A DNA stretch of 64,000 nt from Bacilliculturomica massiliensis (GTDB taxonomy: Bacteria; Bacillota; Clostridia; Peptostreptococcales; Anaerovoracaceae). Positions 50,458 through 57,967 of this stretch are shown here, one piece after another. The translations under genes were made by a program, and so were the position numbers. Position 1 is the first letter of the stretch, and every line of letters begins with the position of its first letter. Location of the stretch: the NCBI RefSeq assembly GCF_900605495.1, contig NZ_LR027603.1:1117997-1181996 (forward strand). Direction: 5' to 3'. The notes below the pieces were generated by a model. That model was given only the letters and a program-made list of their open reading frames with translations. It made no database searches and was not told the DNA's origin.

Positions 50458-50916
50458 TTATTCCTCGTCCTCCCCATGGTCGTCGTGATCGTGGGGATCT
50501 TCCTCAGCGTTGGGATCGAAGTCTTTCAATTCCTCGTACTCCAGTCCGTTCTTCTGAGCGTAATCGTAAATGGCCGCCTTGATCGCCTGCTCGGAAAGCA
50601 CGGAACAGTGGATCTTTGGTCCGGGAAGTCCGCCCAGCTTGTCCAGAACATCCTTGTTGGTCAGGGCCAGAGCCTCTTCGACTGTCTTTCCGATCAGCAT
50701 GTCCGTGGCCATACTGGAGGACGCGATGGCTGAGCCGCAGCCGAAGGTCTTGAACTTGGCGTCGGTTATCACGTTATCTTCCACCTTGATGGTGATCTTC
50801 ATCATATCTCCGCAGACCGGACTCCCGTAGGTCCCCACGCCGTCCGCGTTCTCAATTTCCCCCACATTGTGCGGGTTCATGAAATGGTCCATTACCGTAT
50901 CATTATACATTGCCAT
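50458..50916 (-). CDS. iscU: IscU/NifU-like iron-sulfur cluster scaffold
   Basis: 152 residues. The three scaffold cysteines are in GSPVCGDMMK, KTFGCGSAIAS and KIHCSVLSEQA. The N-terminus MAMYNDTVMDHFMNPHNVGEI is typical. Residues beyond about 133 are a His/Asp/Glu-rich tail (DPHDHDDHGEDEE) not part of the fold. It lies between iscS and mnmA; ATG 50916 is probable (AAAGG upstream), with ATG 50910 also possible. It overlaps nothing at its 3' end. Confidence 0.93.
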   Translation of the reverse strand: MAMYNDTVMDHFMNPHNVGEIENADGVGTYGSPVCGDMMKITIKVEDNVITDAKFKTFGCGSAIASSSMATDMLIGKTVEEALALTNKDVLDKLGGLPGPKIHCSVLSEQAIKAAIYDYAQKNGLEYEELKDFDPNAEEDPHDHDDHGEDEE

Positions 50917-50920
50917 AGTA

Positions 50921-52096
50921 TTACCAGCCTTTCTCACCTGAAACAGATGAAATCTCTCTCAATGTTGCTACAACCTTTACCAGACACTCTACTGTGTAAT
51001 CGATATCCTCTTTGGTGGTAAAATCTCCGATGGAAAACCGGAGCGATCCATGGATCCGTTCCACCGGTATGCCCAGAGCCGCAAGGACGTGGGACGGTAC
51101 CAGGGATTTGGATGAACAGGCGGAACCCGTAGATACGGAGATCCCGTTCAGATTCAGATACAAAAGCAGAGCTTCCCCCTCGATAAAATCGAAGGTGAGA
51201 TTGGCATTTCCGGGATGACGGTGCTCCATTCCGCCGTTGATATAGACGTTGGAGATTTTTTCCGTCACTTCTTGAATGAAGTAATCCCGCAGAGATGTAA
51301 GCCGTTCTATGTGATCCGTGAGCTGCTCCATGGCCAGCTCCGCGGCCTTGCCGAAGCCTACCATGTTGGGAACGCTCTCCGTTCCGGCCCGTTTGCCGAA
51401 TTCCTGGGCGCCTCCGTGGATAAAGCCAGGCAGGACCACGCCTTTTCTGATGTACAGCGCGCCGATCCCTTTGGGACCGTATATTTTGTGAGCCGACATG
51501 GACATCATGTCGATCCCAAGCTCTTTCACATCGATGGGAACGTTGCCCAGCGCCTGCACCGCGTCCGTATGGAACAGGATGTCCCGTTCCCTGGCGATGG
51601 CCGCAGCCTCTCTGATCGGCTGGATCGCGCCCATCTCATTGTTTACGAACATGACGCTGATCAGGATGGTCTTGTCGGTTATGGCCTGTTTCAACTCTTC
51701 CGGATCGATGCGGCCGTCAGGCTTTACGCCCAGGTAAGTAACCTCAAAGCCTTCCTTTTCAAGGGCCTTGCAGGTATGCAGGATCGCGTGATGCTCGATC
51801 TGTGTAGTGATGATATGGTTGCCTCTGCCTTTTTTCCTCAGGGAATGTGCCGTACCGATCAGCGCCCAGTTGTCCGCCTCGGAACCGCAGGAAGTGAAAA
51901 TGACTTCTCTGTCGCCGGCGCCGATCAGCCGGGCCACCTGATTTCTGGCCTTATTGATAGCTGCCGCCGCATCCTCCCCATACTGATATAAGCTGGATGG
52001 ATTCCCAAACTTCTCACAGAAATAGGGAATCATCTCGTCAAGCACTTCTCTTTTTACAGGCGTGGTAGCTGAGTAATCCAGATAAACCTGCCGCAT
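50921..52096 (-). CDS. iscS: Cysteine desulfurase (IscS/NifS)
   Basis: 391 residues, fold type I PLP enzyme. The PLP lysine is in SMSAHKIYGPKG and the sulfur-accepting cysteine in VSTGSACSSKSL. It starts MRQVYLDYSATTPV; ATG 52096 is 7 bases after AGGAGA, better than the in-frame GTG at 52102. It supplies sulfur to the IscU-like scaffold and to MnmA downstream. No IscR-type regulator gene is adjacent. Confidence 0.95.
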   Translation of the reverse strand: MRQVYLDYSATTPVKREVLDEMIPYFCEKFGNPSSLYQYGEDAAAAINKARNQVARLIGAGDREVIFTSCGSEADNWALIGTAHSLRKKGRGNHIITTQIEHHAILHTCKALEKEGFEVTYLGVKPDGRIDPEELKQAITDKTILISVMFVNNEMGAIQPIREAAAIARERDILFHTDAVQALGNVPIDVKELGIDMMSMSAHKIYGPKGIGALYIRKGVVLPGFIHGGAQEFGKRAGTESVPNMVGFGKAAELAMEQLTDHIERLTSLRDYFIQEVTEKISNVYINGGMEHRHPGNANLTFDFIEGEALLLYLNLNGISVSTGSACSSKSLVPSHVLAALGIPVERIHGSLRFSIGDFTTKEDIDYTVECLVKVVATLREISSVSGEKGW

Positions 52097-52189
52097 TGCC
52101 ACCTCTCCTTTCGATTTATATGTTTAAGTTTATATTACCCTCAAACGGCGAAAACACACGTATTTCTGGGTATCATGCAATACTCATAT

Positions 52190-52195
52190 ATTATA
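52190..52195 (-). promoter_or_regulatory. Extended -10 element of the iscS operon promoter
   Basis: TATAAT with TGG before it on the - strand; no convincing -35 at 17 bases. The leader to iscS would be about 90 bases. Confidence 0.5.
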
Positions 52196-52275
52196 CCAGC
52201 TTTTCGCCAAAGATAAACAAAATTTTTAGGAGATTGATCCGCGGAATGAGGCGGAAGACAAGCGGCCAAAGGCGC

Positions 52276-52740
52276 CTATTGCAGGTCCACAGGTTCAAAC
52301 TGGCTGAGCTTCCATTGCCCGCCTGTTGATCTGAGAAGAATGAAGTAATCCGAATCGGAGATGTAGTCTCCGGACAGTCCTTTCATATACCAGGTCAGAT
52401 GTCCCTGAAAGCTGATGTTGTCAAACATGGTCATCTTCTGCTTCAGTCCCTTTACCTCCAGCCGATCGATCAGATCCAGATCAGTGTAGTCCGATGAGCG
52501 CAGAAGCGTGATGTCTTCCTTCAGCAGCGGCTGTGTCTCTACTTCGTACAGCTGTTTTTCAGCCTCCGCCGGGGTGATCTCGCCGTAATACGCCCGCTGG
52601 AGGATAAAGGCCCGGTCCGTCAGCAGTCCCGTCACAATATCCTGTTTCTCTTGTACCCCAAAACCGGTGAAAATACTCACGGCAATTACAATAATACAGG
52701 GCAGCATCAATTTTTTGCAGTTCAATGACAATCTGTCCAC
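52276..52740 (-). CDS. Hypothetical single-pass membrane or exported protein
   Basis: 154 residues. A basic start and hydrophobic segment (LMLPCIIVIAVSIFTGFGV, about residues 11-29) suggest a signal anchor. The rest is a soluble alpha/beta domain with no motif I know; the end (FILLRSTGGQWKLSQFEPVDL) resembles the last strands of NTF2/SnoaL-like extracellular domains, a weak impression. It stands alone between iscS and the DUF896 gene. Confidence 0.7.
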   Translation of the reverse strand: MDRLSLNCKKLMLPCIIVIAVSIFTGFGVQEKQDIVTGLLTDRAFILQRAYYGEITPAEAEKQLYEVETQPLLKEDITLLRSSDYTDLDLIDRLEVKGLKQKMTMFDNISFQGHLTWYMKGLSGDYISDSDYFILLRSTGGQWKLSQFEPVDLQ

Positions 52741-52898
52741 CTCTTTCTGGCCGGAGACAAGGCGGCGCGGCAGCTCCGCCTGGACCCGGTCCCTGATTTT
52801 TTTTATCGGTTCTCCCTTCTTTGAGCTTTGGGCCCAGCGGCGGAACGGCTTGTCCCGCGCCGGATGCCTGCGCTCTGAGAGTCCTATATCATCATACG

Positions 52899-52935
52899 AA
52901 AAAAGCAGCGGGAAAATTGTTCCTTCCCGCTGCTG
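52899..52935 (-). terminator. Intrinsic terminator after the DUF896 gene
   Basis: Perfect stem AGCAGCGGGAA / TTCCCGCTGCT with a 9-base loop; T-run on the - strand. Confidence 0.92.
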
Positions 52936-52958
52936 AATCCGCAGTGTTTTCTTGCTTT

Positions 52959-53174
52959 TTAATTCTTAAGTTTTGGTATTTCGACGGCTTTAGCCGGCGG
53001 CTGATCTTCTACGAATTCAATGTTGTCGAGCTGTGCCCGAAAACGCTCCCGGAAGTCCGCCAGAAATTCCTGGCGCAGCACTTTCTGCTCTTCCGTTTCC
53101 TCAGGGGTGAGTCCTGTGGCTTTCTTCTTTCTCGCCAGCTCATTGATCCTGTCAATTTTGCTCTGCGGCAGCAT
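52959..53174 (-). CDS. DUF896 (YnzC) family protein
   Basis: 71 residues. Family pattern: KIDRINELARKKKATGLTPEETEEQKVLRQEFLADFRERFRAQLDNIEFV. A helical hairpin protein of unknown molecular function; in Bacillus ynzC is cotranscribed with the LexA-controlled yneA. Here the YneA-like gene is 11 kb away. AAAGAGGAATTG precedes ATG 53174. Confidence 0.9.
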   Translation of the reverse strand: MLPQSKIDRINELARKKKATGLTPEETEEQKVLRQEFLADFRERFRAQLDNIEFVEDQPPAKAVEIPKLKN

Positions 53175-53304
53175 ATCAATTCCTCTTTTCCTCTCAAGTT
53201 TGCGAGATGCGCACCATCTCTTTTCGCATCTTCAGCTGAAAGTATCGTACCATAATCCCCGAAAGCCTGCAAGAGGCATGTGGGGGACGGCGCCGCGCTT
53301 AGCA

Positions 53305-53360
53305 GAAAAGAAAACGCCGCCTGATATCCCCTGACCTTAGGCGGCGTCTTAATTTTTCTA
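53305..53360 (-). terminator. Intrinsic terminator after spo0A
   Basis: Stem ACGCCGCCT / AGGCGGCGT with a 16-base loop; T-rich on both sides (TTTTCTTTT on the - strand), so it could also work in the other direction. Confidence 0.85.
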
Positions 53361-53404
53361 TTTTAAGTCGAGCGAAGGCCTTTACCGCCTTGGGGACCTG
53401 GCTG

Positions 53405-54208
53405 TCAGCTCACTTTTCTTTCCAGCCGCAGCTTATCGGCGATAATGGCGATGAACTCTGAATTGGTAGGTTTGCCCTTGTCATTATGTACAGTATAGCC
53501 AAAGAGACTGTTGAGCGTTTCTAATTTTCCCCTGTTCCACGCGACTTCGATGGCGTGGCGGATCGCTCGCTCTACTCTGCTGGGCGTGGTGTTGTTCATT
53601 TTCGCGATGGCCGGATACAGTTCCTTCGTGACGGCGCTGAGCAGATCCATGTCCTCCACCACCATGGTGATCGCATCCCGCAGATATTGATAACCTTTGA
53701 TGTGAGCCGGCACGCCCACTTCGTGGATCATATTGGTGATATCCATTTCCAGATCGCTCACTCTCGGTTCGTCGGCGCTGATGACAGCTCTGACGGTGTT
53801 GGTGCGGTTCCCCTGACTTCCCGCATTCTTTTCCGGATCCATGAGCTGTATGATACGTTTGGCCAGAATGTTCAGATCAAAAGGCTTTACCACATAATAT
53901 TCGGCGCCCAGGTTGATCGCTTTCTGTGTGATGGATTCCTGACCCACCGCGGAAAGCATGATGACCTTCGGGAACTTTTCAAGCTCCATTCCGTTGAGTC
54001 TTTCCAGAACGCCAAGCCCGTCCAGATACGGCATGATCATGTCAAGGATCAGCACGTCCGGCTTGTCCTTCAGAACAGCGTCCACGGTCTGCATCCCGTC
54101 GTGGACCGCGAATACGATCTCGATCCCCTGCTGGGCTTCGAAGAAGTCCGTCAAAATCTCGCAGAAATCCTTATTGTCGTCTGCGATACCTACTCTAACC
54201 TTTGTCAT
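53405..54208 (-). CDS. spo0A: Sporulation transcription factor Spo0A
   Basis: 267 residues. Receiver domain with DD at the start (IADDNKD), the phosphoryl-accepting D56 ([12 protein letters not shown]) and the lysine in YYVVKPFD. The C-terminal DNA-binding domain carries [31 protein letters not shown], the recognition helix. Master regulator for entry into sporulation. AAGGGGG precedes ATG 54208. Three exact Spo0A boxes lie upstream, one inside the promoter, so feedback control is likely. spoIVB is just upstream, the classic order. Confidence 0.98.
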   Translation of the reverse strand: MTKVRVGIADDNKDFCEILTDFFEAQQGIEIVFAVHDGMQTVDAVLKDKPDVLILDMIMPYLDGLGVLERLNGMELEKFPKVIMLSAVGQESITQKAINLGAEYYVVKPFDLNILAKRIIQLMDPEKNAGSQGNRTNTVRAVISADEPRVSDLEMDITNMIHEVGVPAHIKGYQYLRDAITMVVEDMDLLSAVTKELYPAIAKMNNTTPSRVERAIRHAIEVAWNRGKLETLNSLFGYTVHNDKGKPTNSEFIAIIADKLRLERKVS

Positions 54209-54276
54209 TAAAATTTCCCCCTTAAAACTACTTTTTCTTTGGCTTTTCTTTTCTGCTGAACATTTTATCCTAATAA

Positions 54277-54305
54277 ATTATAAAAAAGATTCGACAAATT
54301 TGCAA
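54277..54305 (-). promoter_or_regulatory. Spo0A-controlled promoter of spo0A
   Basis: -35 TTGCAA (54305-54300), 17-base spacer and -10 TATAAT (54282-54277), on the - strand. A Spo0A box (TGTCGAA, 54296-54290) sits inside the spacer, which would suit repression. Confidence 0.7.
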
Positions 54306-54345
54306 GAAGGACGGCGGTATAAGTATGAAACAAAAACGTCACACT

Positions 54346-54362
54346 TTCGACATTATTCGACA
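54346..54362 (-). promoter_or_regulatory. Tandem Spo0A boxes upstream of spo0A
   Basis: Two exact TGTCGAA sequences on the - strand (54362-54356 and 54352-54346) are spaced 10 bases apart, one helical turn, a layout used for cooperative Spo0A binding. Confidence 0.7.
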
Positions 54363-54371
54363 TGAATGAGT

Positions 54372-54420
54372 CAAAAAGGGTCCCCATGGCCGGCGGAAAG
54401 GTCTTCCGCCGGCAGGGATC
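54372..54420 (-). terminator. Probable terminator between spoIVB and spo0A
   Basis: Strong stem GCCGGCGGAA / TTCCGCCGGC (54389-54413); on the - strand a T-run begins 11 bases after the core stem. Confidence 0.7.
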
Positions 54421-54433
54421 TCACTGTCAGACG

Positions 54434-55558
54434 CTATAAATGCTTGTTTTCTTCGCTGAGCATCCACTCAATAAAAATTCCGTAACCCTTTTCCGGATCA
54501 TTGACGAATACGTGCGTCACCGCCCCGATTATTTTATCATTCTGAACGATGGGGCTGCCGCTCATCCCCTGCACGATCCCTCCGCTTTTTTCAAGCAGGC
54601 GTTTATCCGTCACGCGGATGACCATGCTTTTGGTGTCCGGTTTTGTCTGATGGTTGATCTTTTCGATGGAGATCGAATACTTCTCCACTGTGTTCCCGTC
54701 AAGGGTGGTCAGGATGTAAGCGGGACCTTTTTTTATCTCATTCTGATAGCCGATAGCCAGCGGTTCCGGATAGATGGGATTGCTGATCTCGTCGTAGGCA
54801 GAGCCGAAAATACCGTAACTGGAATTTCCTTTCAGCAATCCTAAGGGAGCGTCGGCTTCGTAGAAGATCCCGCGTATCTCCCCGGGATCTCCGGCTTTGC
54901 CCTGCTTTACCGATTCTACCTTGGCGTTCAGCAGCTCGCCGTCGGCCACCGGCAGGATAGTGCTGGTGTCGGGGTCCGTTATGGCGTGTCCCAGGGCTCC
55001 GAAGGCTTTGTTCAGTGGGTCATAATAGGTGAGCGTCCCAATTCCCGCCGTCCTGTCTCTGACCCAGACTCCCATTTTGTATCTGCCGTCGTCAGCGGAA
55101 CGGACCGGGGACAGGGTCACGTTCATGATCTTATCTTTGCGCTTGATCTTCAGTTTGACTTCATCCCTGACCTTGTTGATCTTTTCGCTGACCGCGGCGG
55201 CGTTATCCACCTTGTCTCCGTCGATGGTCAGGATGCTGTCTCCGATCTGCAGGCCCGCTTCCAGCCCCGGATTTACTCTGGTCCCGTCCTCACCCTCGAT
55301 CTCCTCGAGGCCGACTACCAGCACGCCTTTAACATCCATACGCACACCCACGGACTGACCGCCGACTACCAGCGTTTTCTGGGGAAGAACGCTGACTGTG
55401 ATGTCTTTTAAGGGCAGGCTGAGTACTTTCGTCTCATTGGTAAATACTTTGATCTCGCTGGGTATCTGCCAAAGAACTGCGCCTGACACCAGCGCTGTGC
55501 AGGCGATCAGCGACAGCAAGAAGAGACACGATTTTTTTACTACTGCTTTATTCATCAT
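54434..55558 (-). CDS. spoIVB: SpoIVB peptidase (stage IV sporulation protein B)
   Basis: 374 residues. A signal anchor (about residues 8-30), a PDZ domain (VVGLEEIEGE ... GLQIGDSILTIDGDKV), then an S55 serine-protease domain with the histidine in ALGHAITD and the serine in IVQGMSGSPIVQ. Secreted from the forespore, it cleaves SpoIVFA and so starts pro-sigma-K processing. Two ATG codons are adjacent; the second (55555) has the better spacing from GGAGG. The BofC-like gene is 8 bases upstream, suggesting one transcript. Confidence 0.95.
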   Translation of the reverse strand: MMNKAVVKKSCLFLLSLIACTALVSGAVLWQIPSEIKVFTNETKVLSLPLKDITVSVLPQKTLVVGGQSVGVRMDVKGVLVVGLEEIEGEDGTRVNPGLEAGLQIGDSILTIDGDKVDNAAAVSEKINKVRDEVKLKIKRKDKIMNVTLSPVRSADDGRYKMGVWVRDRTAGIGTLTYYDPLNKAFGALGHAITDPDTSTILPVADGELLNAKVESVKQGKAGDPGEIRGIFYEADAPLGLLKGNSSYGIFGSAYDEISNPIYPEPLAIGYQNEIKKGPAYILTTLDGNTVEKYSISIEKINHQTKPDTKSMVIRVTDKRLLEKSGGIVQGMSGSPIVQNDKIIGAVTHVFVNDPEKGYGIFIEWMLSEENKHL

Positions 55559-55566
55559 TTCCTCCG

Positions 55567-56184
55567 TCAGCTTTCAAAATCCTGAAGCAGGTCCGACAGC
55601 TCGTCCTGTGTTTCTTTTACTATGCCTTTTTGGAACAGCTCCTGATCGCTCTCTGAGAGCAGGGAAAAGGAAATGTCGGTGGTGCGCACCAGCTGCCGGG
55701 CGCCTGTCTGATCGACGGAATAGATCTTGATGTAGCCGCCGTCTTCCTTTACGAGATAGCAGGGACCTTCTATTTCAGAGTCCCGCCCGTCTCCCTGACC
55801 GCCGCCGTCGTAACTGTCCGCTCCGTAGCGGCCGGAAGCCTGGGAACTATCAGGATCGCCGTATTGACCGTATGCGGGATCCGATTCATATGCTCCGGTT
55901 CCCGGTTCTCCCTCTGTCCGGCCCTCTGTGTCATAAGGACTATAACCGCTGCCGCTGTGCCCGGTATACGGATCGGAACTGCTGTCTGCCGGCAGCCGGC
56001 TGCCGGCGCCGCTGTTGGTTCCGGGAATATTCTCCCCTGTGCTGACCACCGGACCGTTCTGCTCCCCTTCGCTCTGCCGGTCTGCCGGGTCCTGATTGAC
56101 CCAGAAACCGAAGGCAAGCAAAAGAGCAAGTATAATTCCATAAAATGATTTACGCTGATAAAAGCGTTTTCTCTGACTAAACAT
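55567..56184 (-). CDS. Membrane-anchored protein with BofC-like C-terminal domain
   Basis: About 205 residues: one membrane segment (FYGIILALLLAFGFWV), a long Gly/Ser/Tyr/Asp-rich linker (about residues 28-135) and a small C-terminal domain (CYLVKEDGGYIKIYSVD ... FQKGIVKETQDELSDLLQDFES). That domain looks like the C-terminal part of BofC, which restrains SpoIVB in Bacillus. ATG 56184 fits best with GAGG; a GTG at 56193 is in frame. Directly before spoIVB. The match is from pattern alone. Confidence 0.68.
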   Translation of the reverse strand: MFSQRKRFYQRKSFYGIILALLLAFGFWVNQDPADRQSEGEQNGPVVSTGENIPGTNSGAGSRLPADSSSDPYTGHSGSGYSPYDTEGRTEGEPGTGAYESDPAYGQYGDPDSSQASGRYGADSYDGGGQGDGRDSEIEGPCYLVKEDGGYIKIYSVDQTGARQLVRTTDISFSLLSESDQELFQKGIVKETQDELSDLLQDFES

Positions 56185-56232
56185 TGCCATCACCTCATGG
56201 TTATTGTGGGCAGCAGCGGAAAAGTTTATACA

Positions 56233-56967
56233 TTATGTGACAGAAATGCTTTCTTTCAGCTTTTGAAAGGTTTTATCGCCGATCCCTTTCACATTCTTGA
56301 GCTCATCGATCGCCCGGAAGCGGCCGTTTTCCCTGCGATAATCGAGGATGCGCCGGGCGGTGGAGGGACCGACGCCATTCAGCGTCTGCAGTTCAGAGGA
56401 ATCCGCCGTGTTGATGTTGATTTTTTTTGCATCGGATCCGGCTCTGCAGCCGGTCTCCTTCACGTCGCCGCCGGCGGAGCGCCCTTCTGTCTCTGCGCTC
56501 TGCGCGTAATCCCCACGGGAAGGGATATAGAGCTTTTCACCGTCCAGAAGCTCCGCCGCCAGGTTGATCTCCCGGAGGTCGCTTTCTTCAGTCAGGCCGC
56601 CGGCCTGGTCCACAGCCTCGTAGACTCTGCTCCCCTGGGGCAGGATGTAGATACCCGGAGAACTGACGGCTCCGGCCACGTCTACCACCATGCGGGGTAC
56701 GCCGCTGCCGGCTTCTTCATGGGTTCCGCCGCTGGCCTCTCCGTTGATCTGGCCTGAGGAGGCGGAGCGTCCCTCTCCCTGGTCGCCCGACGCGGTTTCT
56801 GATCCCGACGTCTCACACTCGCCCGACTCCGTTATGATCTCCTCTTTTTCCTGAAACAACACGCCTCCTTTCAGGATGGTGAGAACGAGAACAACTGCGA
56901 TAAAGCAACAGCCCGCCATCATCTTCTTCTTTTTCATGGCGGCAAACATCTGACTCTCTCTTGTCAT
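56233..56967 (-). CDS. comEA: ComEA-type helix-hairpin-helix DNA-binding protein
   Basis: 244 residues: an N-terminal membrane segment (about 15-35), a Glu/Ser/Gly-rich stretch, an SLBB domain (VDVAGAVSSPGIYILPQGSRVYEAVDQAGG) and a C-terminal double helix-hairpin-helix (INTADSSELQTLNGVGPSTARRILDYR ... LKNVKGIGDKTFQKL). ComEA binds incoming DNA at the cell surface in transformation. No comEB or comEC is adjacent in this window. ATG 56967 follows GGAGG. Confidence 0.9.
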   Translation of the reverse strand: MTRESQMFAAMKKKKMMAGCCFIAVVLVLTILKGGVLFQEKEEIITESGECETSGSETASGDQGEGRSASSGQINGEASGGTHEEAGSGVPRMVVDVAGAVSSPGIYILPQGSRVYEAVDQAGGLTEESDLREINLAAELLDGEKLYIPSRGDYAQSAETEGRSAGGDVKETGCRAGSDAKKININTADSSELQTLNGVGPSTARRILDYRRENGRFRAIDELKNVKGIGDKTFQKLKESISVT

Positions 56968-57053
56968 GGCAGCCCTCCCTGCGTCTGTGCCGTGCCTGCC
57001 GGAAAATATCCGGAGACACGATTGAAATACAACGACGTTCCCTATATGGGATT

Positions 57054-57082
57054 ATTATACATTTTGTGAGTGCAAATGTCAA
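57054..57082 (-). promoter_or_regulatory. Promoter of comEA
   Basis: Consensus -35 TTGACA (57082-57077), 17-base spacer and consensus -10 TATAAT (57059-57054) on the - strand. It may also serve the BofC-like and spoIVB genes. Confidence 0.85.
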
Positions 57083-57168
57083 TTAATTATTATTCAGGAT
57101 TATTATGGATACCTGTAGACGAATGTCAGTACGGCGGCAGCTGCCCGGTCACTGTGGCCTTCCTGCAC

Positions 57169-57204
57169 AAAAAAACAGGAGGACCTTTCCACAAAGTCCT
57201 CCCG
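57169..57204 (-). terminator. Intrinsic terminator after the DUF2344 gene
   Basis: On the - strand the stem GGGAGGAC / GTCCTCC is followed by a run of seven T. Confidence 0.85.
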
Positions 57205-57238
57205 TCATATTCACATGGCTGTTCCGCCTGCCGGCGGT

Positions 57239-57967
57239 CTAATGATTCTGAGGCGTGTATTCCATAACGGACACCAGTCCGTCCCGGCCGTTCTGACCGC
57301 CGCAGTACAGCTCCTTTCGCCGGATCGAAGCGGTCTCCGCGGCGTAGGAAAGGCCGCAGAAGCTGCAGAACGCCGACAGAAGCGTCTCTGGATTGAGATT
57401 TCGATTGCTGCCCGCGCAGGTCAGCAAGGTTAACGAAATATATTTATCGTTATTTTTGCTGCGCTCCAGCGGTTCGACCTTGAGGATCATAGGGCGAATA
57501 TCCTGCTCCACCAGCTTTCCCGTTTTTTTCTGCTTTTTTTCAACCAGGATCTGTTCCTGAGCCAGGAATTCCTCCAGCTTTTCCCGCCACGGGATGGGTT
57601 CTGAAAGTTCGAAGGACGCTTCATAGACTGCGTACTCCACCAGAGCGGCCAGAGTCCTCTTGGTTGGGGGGAGCTCCCGGCAGCCGATTATACCCACGCC
57701 GGCGGGCATAGCCCCGTTCAGGCGGGAGATGATCTCGCGGCAGTCCAGCTGCTCTGTCGTCTCGAAATCCAGGTATTCTTTATCGCTGGCATATCCAAGG
57801 GATAAGGGCTGTACAAAGCTCATCCGGGGATGGGGATTGAAGCCCTGGGAATAGATGAGCCGGATCCCTGTGCGCTTGAAGGTCCGTTTGAACAGACGCA
57901 GCAGATCAAGGTGGGAAATGTATCTCATGTTTCCATCCTTGTAGAACTGTATCACATATCGGCTCAT
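57239..57967 (-). CDS. TIGR03936 family radical-SAM-associated protein (DUF2344)
   Basis: 242 residues. The family start is MSRYVIQFYKDGNMRYISHLDLLRLFKRTFKRTG, then SQGFNPHPRMSFVQPLSLGY. It is always found beside or fused to the TIGR03960 radical SAM protein; function not known. ATG 57967 overlaps the stop of that partner (ATGA) and a GGGAGG site lies in its last codons. The frame is open further upstream but without family likeness. Terminator follows. Confidence 0.9.
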   Translation of the reverse strand: MSRYVIQFYKDGNMRYISHLDLLRLFKRTFKRTGIRLIYSQGFNPHPRMSFVQPLSLGYASDKEYLDFETTEQLDCREIISRLNGAMPAGVGIIGCRELPPTKRTLAALVEYAVYEASFELSEPIPWREKLEEFLAQEQILVEKKQKKTGKLVEQDIRPMILKVEPLERSKNNDKYISLTLLTCAGSNRNLNPETLLSAFCSFCGLSYAAETASIRRKELYCGGQNGRDGLVSVMEYTPQNH

